From Lampropedia cohaerens (GTDB lineage: Bacteria; Pseudomonadota; Gammaproteobacteria; Burkholderiales; Burkholderiaceae_C), in contig NZ_LBNQ01000013.1 of assembly GCF_001005215.1 (NCBI RefSeq), forward strand, positions 1 through 64,000: a DNA stretch of 64,000 bases. Reading direction: 5' to 3'. Numbering within the stretch: the stretch's first letter is position 1; the number at the start of each line of letters is the position of its first letter. Below the pieces are notes generated by a model. That model did not search any database. It saw only the letters and a list, made by a program, of their open reading frames with translations, and was not told where the DNA came from. This document shows, one piece after another, positions 10,801 through 20,100 of the stretch. The translations under genes were made by a program, and so were the position numbers.

Positions 10801-11020
10801 GGGCGACGATACCCTGAAGAAGATCGCCGTCGAGATCACCGAGAAGCTGCGCAATAGCACCACAGTGGATTGGCAACAGCGCGCGAGCGTGCGTGCCAAG
10901 CTGCGGATTCTGGTGCGGCGCACGCTGCAGAAATGGAAATACCCGCCCGACAAGCAACCGGATGCCGTGGAGCTGGTGCTCAAGCAGGCCGAGGCGTTGT
11001 CGGATGCGTGGACGCGGTGA
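7868..11020 (+). CDS. hsdR: Type I restriction endonuclease subunit HsdR
   Basis: HsdR is the motor and nuclease subunit that translocates and cuts unmodified DNA in the presence of the HsdM/HsdS core. The N-terminal PD-(D/E)xK nuclease is visible as [23 protein letters not shown]. The superfamily 2 helicase motor follows with Walker A HTQGSGKS (about residue 317), the DEAH box (about residue 421), FTGTP, and motif [10 protein letters not shown]. Length (1050 aa) is full. The gene starts inside the stop of the RhuM-like gene. With intact hsdM and hsdS upstream, the system looks complete. Confidence 0.96.
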   Translation: MSITEQQLETAAIGWFGELGWQYANGPDIAPDSDHPARTDYRQVVLREHLLAALAHINPQIPAAALEQAAHELLTISEPLLIARNRRMHRLLLSGVTVEFAEGEGKKTDLVQFIDFANPANNDFLLISQFTVTGTKQPRRPDLVAFVNGLPLAVIELKNPANEQTDIWDAFNQIQTYKDEIGDLFNTNVAVVVSDGFTARLGSLTANQERMMPWRAIANEDDRPLLELELETLVRGFFAPALFLDYVRHFVLFEQDGGQIIKKIAGYHQFHAVREAVRATVIAASTPSKGVLEVQEPRATYGKEVQPGSRKAGVVWHTQGSGKSITMACYAGKLLQQPEMKNPTLVVVTDRNDLDGQLFATFCAAEDLLRQTPVQAGSREELRQMLASREAGGIIFTTVQKFALLEDEAQHPLLSDRSNIVVISDEAHRSQYGMKGRLDTKTGKYVFGYAKHLRDALANATFIGFTGTPIALEDKDTRAVFGDYVSIYDIQDAVHDGATVPILYESRLAKLDVNQAEIDALNAKVEEIVEDEEDLSAREKTKSDWAQLARLVGAKPRIEQVAADLVQHFETRTATLEGKAMIVCMSRDICAELYNAIVALRPDWHDADPEKGAIKVVMTGSAADKPLLQPHLYSQQVKKRLEKRFKDPDDPLKLVIVRDMWLTGFDAPCCHTMYIDKPMKGHNLMQAIARVNRVFRDKPGGLVVDYIGIGNELKAALKTYAESKGRGEPVHDAGEALAVLLEKLDIVRGLMHGFDYSAFETHAMQLLVPVANHLLGLKDGKQRFLDAMLGVSKAFALCSTLDEAAALRTEIAFFSAVRAAIVKSTTVDRKRADAHKHSALKQILDNAIVADGVADVFALAGLDKPNIGLLSDEFLEDVRQMKSRNLAVELLEKLLRDEIKARVRGNVVQEKKYGDRLLETLRKYHNRAVETAQVIEELIQMAKDFQAALQRDAALGLNPDEIAFYDALANNESAVRELGDDTLKKIAVEITEKLRNSTTVDWQQRASVRAKLRILVRRTLQKWKYPPDKQPDAVELVLKQAEALSDAWTR

Positions 11021-11120
11021 TCAGCATTGAGAGCAGGAACATGCGGTGCCGGCCAGCGCTGCGCGAAATCGTTCGGGGACCTGTGAGGGGGCGACTGTGT
11101 GGCCATGTCGGCGTGGCCTT

Positions 11121-11708
11121 TTAGTGCTGCACGGCAATGACCTTGTAATACGCCTTGGACCCGCCAAGCAAAGAGGGGTAGCTGCGCCATTGCGCCTGCG
11201 CCGGATCACCGATGGCGACGGATGGATCGACGCTGTTCTTGGCAATCTGGATGTGACCAACCGATCTGCCATGTGTGTCAAAGCACCACCTGCCATCTCT
11301 TTCGGCCATGCGATTATTGGTGGGACTGCGCCCGCGAGATGCGATGCAGTAGGTGCGTTGCACGGAGACGATCTGGTCCATGGCGGGACCACGCATCCAG
11401 GCCATCAGGCGGTCCGCTGCCATCAGCAACAGCAGGCAGGCCAGCAGCGTGCATACGGGTTGGGCCCAATGCAGAAACTTCTGCAATTGTGCAGCGTCAC
11501 TGGCGCGTTGCAATAGATGGCGGCTGCGAACCCCGGCATAGGCCAGTCCACCGAGTCCTCCCAGAATGAGCGCCACCGGCCAGGGAGCCGCCAGCCACCA
11601 TCGGCTGGTGCTCATTGGCAGCAGTTCGCAAATGGCCCATGCAGACAGCATGGCGGGCATCCAGAATCTGTGCAGGTGCTCGGGAAGCTTCATGGCCATT
11701 TGGGGCAT
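11121..11708 (-). CDS. Hypothetical membrane protein
   Basis: This is a 195-residue protein I do not recognise. It has two or three hydrophobic segments: around residues 33-58 (WWLAAPWPVALILGGLGGLA) and around 85-105 (VCTLLACLLLLMAADRLMAW), followed by a soluble C-terminal part with two Cys residues. It lies on the same strand downstream of hemL, with a gap of 47 bp, so co-transcription with hemL is possible. No functional motif is seen. Start choice among the three nearby Met codons is uncertain. Confidence 0.6.
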   Translation of the reverse strand: MPQMAMKLPEHLHRFWMPAMLSAWAICELLPMSTSRWWLAAPWPVALILGGLGGLAYAGVRSRHLLQRASDAAQLQKFLHWAQPVCTLLACLLLLMAADRLMAWMRGPAMDQIVSVQRTYCIASRGRSPTNNRMAERDGRWCFDTHGRSVGHIQIAKNSVDPSVAIGDPAQAQWRSYPSLLGGSKAYYKVIAVQH

Positions 11709-11755
11709 GGTGGGTGCAACGGAATCGTTGGACGAGCCACGAACCGCAAGGCATG

Positions 11756-13057
<1,302 letters not shown>

Positions 13058-13332
13058 GGAGGGAGACTGGTTGCTGGCCGCCACTTGCGGCACGGTGGTG
13101 TGAAACAGGTTCTGAAATCTGTATGTCGCATTATCTTGCGCTCGCCAGTGATCTGCTGCGCCGCATGCCGGTGAAGCTTTCCCGAGCGTTTTACACCGAT
13201 CGCGTTGGCAATCGGGCGCGAAGCTGATACAAATGCATACAATCGTTGCGATGTCGGCGTAAGACGCGGAAATTGCTAGGGTCCACCGCTGCGCAGGATG
13301 GGGCGGCGACAATGGCGTTTTGAGGCAACGCG
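13058..13332. promoter_or_regulatory. Divergent intergenic region between hemL and rubredoxin
   Basis: The 275-bp region must hold promoters for both divergent genes. Around 13180-13260 it is less GC-rich than the flanks. I could not assign -35/-10 pairs with confidence and see no riboswitch-like structure. Confidence 0.4.
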
Positions 13333-13521
13333 ATGACCGAGATGGAGAATGTGGAGTTTTCGACCTGGATGTGCCTGTCCTGCGGCTGGATTTATGACGA
13401 GGCGGCGGGAGATCCCGAGCACGGCCTGCCACCTGGCACGCGCTGGGCGGATGTGCCCATGAACTGGACATGCCCGGAGTGTGGCGCGCGCAAGGATGAT
13501 TTTGAGATGGTGGCAATTTGA
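13333..13521 (+). CDS. Rubredoxin
   Basis: This small (62 aa) iron-sulfur electron carrier has two metal-binding knuckles: [13 protein letters not shown] and [11 protein letters not shown], the four Cys ligands of a single Fe atom. [15 protein letters not shown] between them is the family's conserved core. A GAGGCAACGCG segment before the ATG includes a plausible ribosome binding site. In betaproteobacteria a rubredoxin gene commonly sits between hemL and pilG, as here. The electron partner is not visible. Confidence 0.96.
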   Translation: MTEMENVEFSTWMCLSCGWIYDEAAGDPEHGLPPGTRWADVPMNWTCPECGARKDDFEMVAI

Positions 13522-13620
13522 TAGGCAGATCGTGAGGCTGCCGGTGGCGCGAGCGGGTTTGCGGTGATCGGCAGACCGTGCGCCGCCTGAGGCTCGCGCC
13601 ATTTGCAACAAGGTAATGAC

Positions 13621-14007
13621 ATGAATGACCGCGCAAATGCCACCAGGGTGCTGGTGGTGGACGACAGCAACACCATTCGCCGCAGTGCCGAGATTTTTCT
13701 CAAGCAGGGTGGCTATGAGGTATTGCTGGCCGAGGATGGTTTCGACGCCCTGTCCAAGGTCAACGACTATGAGCCGGACCTGATTTTCTGCGACATCCTG
13801 ATGCCCAAGCTGGATGGCTACCAGACCTGCGCCATCATCAAGCGCAATCCCAAGTTTTCCAACACGCCGGTCATCATGCTCTCGTCCAAGGATGGATTCT
13901 TCGACAAGGCGCGCGGGCGCATGGTTGGCAGTGAGGACTACCTCACCAAACCGTTTACCAAGGACCAGTTGCTCAAGGCGGTGCAGGCATTCATTGCCAC
14001 GACTTGA
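13621..14007 (+). CDS. pilG: Twitching motility response regulator PilG
   Basis: PilG is a single-domain CheY-like receiver of the Pil-Chp system that promotes type IV pilus extension. The receiver fold shows VLVVDDSN with the acidic pair, the phosphoacceptor Asp58 in [12 protein letters not shown], and the conserved Lys110 in YLTKPF. Length is 128 aa. I chose the ATG at 13621; an upstream Met at 13603 lacks conservation. It is the first gene of the pilG-pilH-pilI-pilJ-chpA run, 31 bp before pilH. Confidence 0.95.
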   Translation: MNDRANATRVLVVDDSNTIRRSAEIFLKQGGYEVLLAEDGFDALSKVNDYEPDLIFCDILMPKLDGYQTCAIIKRNPKFSNTPVIMLSSKDGFFDKARGRMVGSEDYLTKPFTKDQLLKAVQAFIATT

Positions 14008-14038
14008 TCCCTGGCCCACAATCGATTGAGGCAGAACA

Positions 14039-14416
14039 ATGACGATCCAAAAAGTGCTGGTGGTGGACGATTCGCGCACCGAACAGGTTTATCTGACCGA
14101 GCTGCTGCAGCGCCAGGGCATGCAGGTGCGCACCGCCAGCAACGCGGAGGAAGCGCTGCAGATTCTGGCGCAGGAGCGCCCGGACCTGATCCTGATGGAC
14201 GTGGTCATGCCCGGCAAGAACGGCTTTCAGCTCACGCGCACCATCACCCGCAATCCCGCATACGCAGACATTCCCATCATCATGTGTACCAGCAAGGGCC
14301 AGGAGACTGACAAAGTCTGGGGCCTGCGCCAGGGCGCGCGCGGCTACCTGGTCAAGCCCGTCAACCCCCAGGATCTGCAGAGCGTCATCGGCACGCTGGC
14401 CGAGGGGCAGGTGTGA
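14039..14416 (+). CDS. pilH: Twitching motility response regulator PilH
   Basis: PilH is the second stand-alone receiver of the Pil-Chp system and is associated with pilus retraction or phosphate flow away from ChpA. Visible motifs are VLVVDDSRTEQ, phosphoacceptor Asp54 in ILMDVVMPGKNGFQ, and Lys in YLVKPVNPQD. The length (125 aa) is that of a bare receiver. The stop overlaps the GTG start of pilI by 4 bp, so translation is probably coupled. Confidence 0.95.
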   Translation: MTIQKVLVVDDSRTEQVYLTELLQRQGMQVRTASNAEEALQILAQERPDLILMDVVMPGKNGFQLTRTITRNPAYADIPIIMCTSKGQETDKVWGLRQGARGYLVKPVNPQDLQSVIGTLAEGQV

Positions 14417-14973
14417 GCACGACCGAGACCGCAGCCGCAGCCGCGCCGACGCCGGATGACGCGCACCTGCAGGCGCGCCTGGCCAAGCGCCTGCGCGAAG
14501 TCGACCGTGGCGAGCGCGCCATCGCAGCGTGGATGGGGGTGCGGATTGGCGCGCGGACGCTGCTGATCCCGCTCAGCCATGCTTCGGAGCTGATGCCGGG
14601 CCAGCGTCCGACGCCCGTGCCCTACACGCAACCGTGGTTTCTGGGGCTGGTGAACTGTCGCGGCGAACTGGCGGGCGTGATCGATCTGGCGGCTTACATC
14701 GACCCCGAGACGCCGCCGCGGCACGCCCAATCTTTTGGCCAGACGCGGCTGCTGACCTTCAATCCTGCGCTGGAGATCAACGCGGCACTGGTGATTGACC
14801 ACATGGCTGGCCTCAAGAGCCAAGGCGACTTCGTGCAGGCCTATGCGCCGCGCTCGGACAACCCCTGGCCATTTCTCGGCAACTTCTACATTGACCGGGA
14901 TGGCACGACCTGGCAGGAGCTGAACTTGCAGCGCCTGAGTGAGGATCCGCGTTTCATCTCCATCGGCCTTTGA
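14413..14973 (+). CDS. pilI: CheW-like adaptor PilI
   Basis: PilI couples the chemoreceptor PilJ to the kinase ChpA. The CheW fold is recognisable from ARTLLIPLSHASELMPG, the PWFLGLVNCRGELAGVIDLAAYI core, and the strand LLTFNPALEINAALVIDHMAGL. Length is 186 aa. Translation starts at a GTG within the pilH stop region. It is followed 17 bp later by pilJ. Confidence 0.92.
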   Translation: MSTTETAAAAAPTPDDAHLQARLAKRLREVDRGERAIAAWMGVRIGARTLLIPLSHASELMPGQRPTPVPYTQPWFLGLVNCRGELAGVIDLAAYIDPETPPRHAQSFGQTRLLTFNPALEINAALVIDHMAGLKSQGDFVQAYAPRSDNPWPFLGNFYIDRDGTTWQELNLQRLSEDPRFISIGL

Positions 14974-14990
14974 ATGCTGGAACCACGTGA

Positions 14991-17111
14991 ATGACAAACC
15001 TTTCAACAACCGTGAGCGATAGCGCCAATTCCTTGTTGGCGCAGGCCGTGCAGCGCGAGCCGGCGGACACTGCTGCACGCCAGGCCAGCAGCCAGGACCC
15101 CGCCGCCGAGGACGCCCAGCAACCGGTAGCCCTGCCCCTGCTCGGTACTGCTGCGCTTAGCACACATGTGCTGCGCATGCGCCTGACGTTGCTGCTGGGT
15201 GTGGTGCTGCTCGTGCTGGGCGCGGCGCTGGGCATCTGGCAATCCCAGCGTGTGGGCAGTCTGTACGAGGCGGGCACAGAGGCGGCCATGCAGGCGCATC
15301 GCGTCTCGACGGCGGCGGCGCAGGCCTTGCAGGGCCATGCGCCGGCGGTGCCGGAGACGGTCACGCACGCACAGGCACTGGCGCAGCAGCTCGATGTGCT
15401 CGCCCAGGCGGATGCCGACGAGGGCGGGCTGGCTGCCGTGGCCCAGCGCGGCGCGCAGATCCGCTCGCTGGCGCAGGTGCTGCAGCAGCATCGCAGCGCA
15501 TTGCTGGCGCGCGATGCGGCGTTTGCCAAGCTCCAGCAGGCGGCAGCCGACGCGCAGCCAGCGCTGCAGCAGGGCGCGGGCGGCGACGCTGCGCCAGGCG
15601 AGCTGCTGCAGTTGCAGCTTGCGCTGCAGGCCACAGGAGGCGCTGCCCAGCGCCTGGCGCAGGCGCACACCCTGATGCCGGAAGATTTCCCGCCCATGCT
15701 GGCCGCACTTGCGACCGCCGAGCAGGCGGCAGCCCAGCTCAGCCAGCGCGCGGGCACTGCGCAACTGCGCGAACTGGCGACGCAGCTGCGTCCGCAGCTT
15801 GAGGACGCGCGGCTGGCCATGCTGGCGCTGCAGGAAGGGGTGCAGGAGCCCAATCTTGCCCGCGATGCGCTGCAGAAGCTGCATGACCAGGCGCAGGGCC
15901 TGGTGCAGCCCTTGCAGGCAGCCAAGGATGCGCTGGTCGCAAGGCTTGGCTGGCAATGGTGGCAGATCGCACTGAGCCTGGCCGGCGTTGCACTGATGGC
16001 GTTGGCCGGCTGGCTGCTGGCGCTGGCCTACATCCGCAGCAGCCAGGCCGGGCTGGCGCAGGCGCGCCAGCTGCAGGCGGCCACGCAGACGCGCGAGCAG
16101 GATGCCAAGCGCCTCAACGATGCCAACCAGGCGGCGATTCTGCGCCTGATGAACGAGCTGCTGCTGATCGCCGAAGGCGACCTGACGCAGGAGGCCACGG
16201 TGACCGAGGACATCACTGGTGCCATTGCCGACTCGGTCAACTACACCATCGAGGAGCTGCGCCAGCTGGTTGCCAGCGTGCAGGAGTCGGCCAACCGGGT
16301 CACCCGCACAACCATGGCAGTGGATGCGACCTCCACCGAGCTGTTGGCCGCGTCGACCGAGCAGCTGCGCGAAATCCGCGACACTGGCAACGCCATTCTG
16401 GAGATGGCGCGTCGCATCAACGCGATTTCCGACCAGGCGCAGCGCTCGGCCCAGGTGGCGCAGCAGTCGCGCGAGGCGGCCTCGGCAGGTCTGCAGGCTG
16501 TGCAGGACTCCATCGGCGGTATGAACGCCATCCGCACGCAAATCCAGGACTCCTCCAAGCGCATCAAGCGGCTGGGTGAGTCGTCGCAGGAGATTGGTGA
16601 GATCACCGAGCTGATTTCCGACATCACCGAACAGACCAACGTGCTGGCACTCAATGCCGCCATTCAGGCCGCGTCCGCCGGCGAGGCCGGGCGGGGCTTC
16701 TCCGTCGTGGCGGAGGAGGTGCAACGGTTGGCCGAGCGCTCGGCCGATGCCACCCGCAAGATTGCCGAGCTGGTGCGCACCATTCAGAGCGACACGCAGG
16801 ATGCTGTGGTGGCCATGGAGCGCTCCACCGAAGGCGTGGTGGAAGGCGCCTCGCTGGCCGACCGCGCCGGCGCGCAGCTGACCGAGATTGATGCCATCTC
16901 GCGTCAGCTGGCCCAGCAAGTCGAGGCGATCTCGGCCGTGGCCGTCAATGAGGCGCAGCAGGCCAACCGCGTGGCCGAGAACATCCAGCACATCTTCGCC
17001 GTGACCGAGCAGACCAGCGATGGCACGCGCAACACGGCCCAGCAGGTGCGTGAGCTCTCCAAGATTGCGCAGGAGCTGCTGCAATCGATTTCACGCTTCA
17101 AAATCCAATAG
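14991..17111 (+). CDS. pilJ: Methyl-accepting chemotaxis protein PilJ
   Basis: PilJ is the inner-membrane chemoreceptor of the Pil-Chp system. Two membrane segments frame a periplasmic domain: about residues 63-85 ([19 protein letters not shown]) and about 322-348 ([19 protein letters not shown]). A long cytoplasmic coiled coil follows, with the signalling hairpin tip around [20 protein letters not shown]. The periplasmic part is rich in Ala and Gln, with many 'AQ' pairs. Length is 706 aa. It is followed by chpA after 49 bp. Confidence 0.93.
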   Translation: MTNLSTTVSDSANSLLAQAVQREPADTAARQASSQDPAAEDAQQPVALPLLGTAALSTHVLRMRLTLLLGVVLLVLGAALGIWQSQRVGSLYEAGTEAAMQAHRVSTAAAQALQGHAPAVPETVTHAQALAQQLDVLAQADADEGGLAAVAQRGAQIRSLAQVLQQHRSALLARDAAFAKLQQAAADAQPALQQGAGGDAAPGELLQLQLALQATGGAAQRLAQAHTLMPEDFPPMLAALATAEQAAAQLSQRAGTAQLRELATQLRPQLEDARLAMLALQEGVQEPNLARDALQKLHDQAQGLVQPLQAAKDALVARLGWQWWQIALSLAGVALMALAGWLLALAYIRSSQAGLAQARQLQAATQTREQDAKRLNDANQAAILRLMNELLLIAEGDLTQEATVTEDITGAIADSVNYTIEELRQLVASVQESANRVTRTTMAVDATSTELLAASTEQLREIRDTGNAILEMARRINAISDQAQRSAQVAQQSREAASAGLQAVQDSIGGMNAIRTQIQDSSKRIKRLGESSQEIGEITELISDITEQTNVLALNAAIQAASAGEAGRGFSVVAEEVQRLAERSADATRKIAELVRTIQSDTQDAVVAMERSTEGVVEGASLADRAGAQLTEIDAISRQLAQQVEAISAVAVNEAQQANRVAENIQHIFAVTEQTSDGTRNTAQQVRELSKIAQELLQSISRFKIQ

Positions 17112-17160
17112 GGCGCCATGCGTGCGGGCTGCCCGCATGCAGGCGCGACGAGCCTGAGCC

Positions 17161-20100
17161 ATGAACACTACACCGCGTAGCAACGACTCCCTTCAGGAGC
17201 AGGACCTGGGACCGCTGGCCTGGGTGCAGGGCGAAATGCGCCAGACCTACGGTCAGGCCGTCGATGTGCTGGCCGCGTTCGCCGCAGGCACGGCGGACGC
17301 TGCGGGGGCGGATGCGCCTGACGGGCTGAGCGAGCAGGCCCAGGAGTTCGCGCGCGCCAGGACGTTGATTCACCAGACCACCGGGGCGCTGGAGATGGTC
17401 GGGGCGTTCGTTCCCGCGTACGTGCTGCGCCAGGCCGAACAGGCCGTAGCCCGCATGGCCCAGCATCCGCAGCTGTGCACGCCCGAGGCAGTGGCCGCGC
17501 TGCGCGCAGGTGGCATGGCGGTGGCCGACTATCTGCAGAATCTGATGCAGGACCCGGCGCTCTCGCCCGTGCTGCTGTTTCCCGCCTACCAGGGCCTGTA
17601 TGACCTGACCGGCGCCTCCCAGCCAGCCAGTCCTGCCGATCTCTGGCACCTGGATGGCGACCTGCGTGAACCGGAGCTGGAGTTGCCTCAGCGCGCCATT
17701 GCGCCCAGCAACCGCGTGCGGCAGCTGCTCGACCATGCCATCCTGTGCATTGTCCAGGGCCACAACGAGGCCGGTGCCGGCGAGGATCTGGTCAAGCTGT
17801 GCCTGGGTCTGGCGGCGCACCATCGGGCTTTTCGCGAGCGTACCTTCTGGAAGGTGGCAGCAGGGTTCTTCCAGGGCATCGCCATCGGCGCAATTCGCAA
17901 CGATATCTACGTGCGCCGGGCCGCCACCCGCGTGCTGGTGCAGTACGCCTCGCTCATTCAGGGGGATACCCACATCACGGCGCGCTGGATGCAGGACCTG
18001 CTGTTCTTTTGCAGCCAGTCCGGCAGTGTTGACGCAGCCCGCGCCCCCGTGCTGGCAGCGGTGCGCCAGGCGTTCCGGCTGGAGCGCTTCCAGCCGGTCG
18101 ACTACGACACCAACCTCTTTGGCGCCATCGCACCGGAAGACAAGCAGGCCCTGCAGCAGCTGCTCAAGGAACTGGCCGATGGCTGGGGCAGCGTCGTCGA
18201 TGGCGCGCTCGCCCAGCTGGCGGCTGTGACCGCGCAGTTCGAGGCCCTGCAGCAGCGCCTGCCGCAGCATTTTCCCGGCGCCGAGGCGCTGACGGCCACG
18301 TTGGTGCAGGTGGCGCAGGCCTTGCACAAGAAGCAGGCCAAGCCCTCGCCCGAGCTGGCCATGGAAGTCGCCACCACCGTTCTCTACCTGCAGGCCATGC
18401 TTGCCGATGCGCGCATCCGCTCGGAGCAGCTGCCGCAGCGTCTTGGCGAGCTGACGCAGCGCCTGCGTGCCGCCGCGGGCGAGGGCCACAGCGAACCGCT
18501 GCCTGGCTGGATGGAGGACTTGTACAGCCGCGTCACCGATGCCGACACCATCGGCAACGTAGTGGGGGAGCTGCGCGCGCAGCTGGCCGAGGCGGAAAAC
18601 CATCTGGATCGGTTCTTTCGAGATCCAACGGATGCGGCGTCCCTTTCACAGGTGCCGGGCATTCTCTCGCGAGCACGCGGCGTGCTGGCCGTGCTCGGGC
18701 TGGTTGCTGCCACCAAGGCCATCGCACAGATCAACAGCGATATCCAGCAGCTCATTGATGCCGGCGAGCACGGCCAGTGGAAGGCCGATGATCCGCGCTT
18801 TGAAAAAATCGGCAGCAACCTCGGTGCGCTCAGCCTGCAGGTCGACATGCTGGCCTACCAGCCCGCGCTGGCCAGGGATCTGTTCGTGTTCGACAGCGCG
18901 GCAGGTCGCCTGCAGCCATTGATGGGGCGCCTGAAGGTCTACGAAATCGGCGGACGCGATATCTTCGATCAGGTGCAGGAGTCCAGTGTCACGCCCGGCG
19001 AGCGCGAGCTCGACCCTGCCTACGGCGATGACCTGCCGGCCGCGGCCACGATCGAGGTCGCGCCTGCGCCTGCCGCGCAGGCCAGGCAGCCCCTGCCGCC
19101 TGCCGCCGCGGCGGCCGATGCGCAGGAGGAGGATGACGATCTGCTTGCCATCTTTCTTGAAGAAGCCGAGGAAGTCCTGCAGAACGGGCAGGGGGCGCTG
19201 GCTGCCCTGGCGAGCACGCCCGCCGATGTGGCGCAACAGACTACGCTGCGCCGCGCCTTTCACACCCTCAAAGGCAGCTCGCGCATGGTCGGACTCAAGG
19301 AGTTTGGCGAGGCCGCCTGGGCGATGGAGCAATTGCTCAACAGCTGGCTGGCGGAGCAGAAAGCCTTTCATCCCGACATCCACTTGCTCTGCACCCAGGC
19401 GCTGACCCAGCTGCAGCAGTGGACACAGGCCATTGCCGCGCAGCAGCCAATCGACCGATGGCAGGCACAAGACTTTGCGCACAGTGCCAGGGCCATGCGC
19501 GAGGAGGGCCAGTACATCCCGCTGGCAGCCGACGACACACACGCATCGCCAGCTGCGCCAGAGCAGGCGCAGGACGATGACCTGCGCACAGCCGTGGCCC
19601 AGCTTGACGACGGCGACACCCAACTGGAGCAGGCCATCTCCGCGCAACAAGCGCAGCCTGCGCACGCCGCCTCCGAGGCCGCGGCTACCGAGCCCTTGCA
19701 GCTGCCCGATGCCTTCGAGCAGCCCGCCTCTGCGGCCGACGACGATCTGGCGGCCACGCATACCTTGCTGGGAGCGCTGGAAGACAGCCTGGCCGAGTCG
19801 GAAGAAGCGGCCGAGCGCTGGGGCCTGGCCTTCAAGGACACGGAGATCGTCAGTGACGAACTCTTCGCCGAGGATGCCGTGCCCGCTGCACCGCAGGTGG
19901 ACTTTTCCGGCGACGCCAGCCTCCTGGAAGACCTGGACGCGCTGGCCGCATTGCCTGTGCCGCACATCGACATACCGCTGGCAGAATCTCTGCCAGAGCA
20001 GCCAGAGCAGCCAGAGCAGCCAGAGCAGCCAGAGCAGCCAGAGTCTGCGCCCGCACCAGAATCACAGGCTGAAGCGCGGCCGGATGAGGTCGATGCGGAG

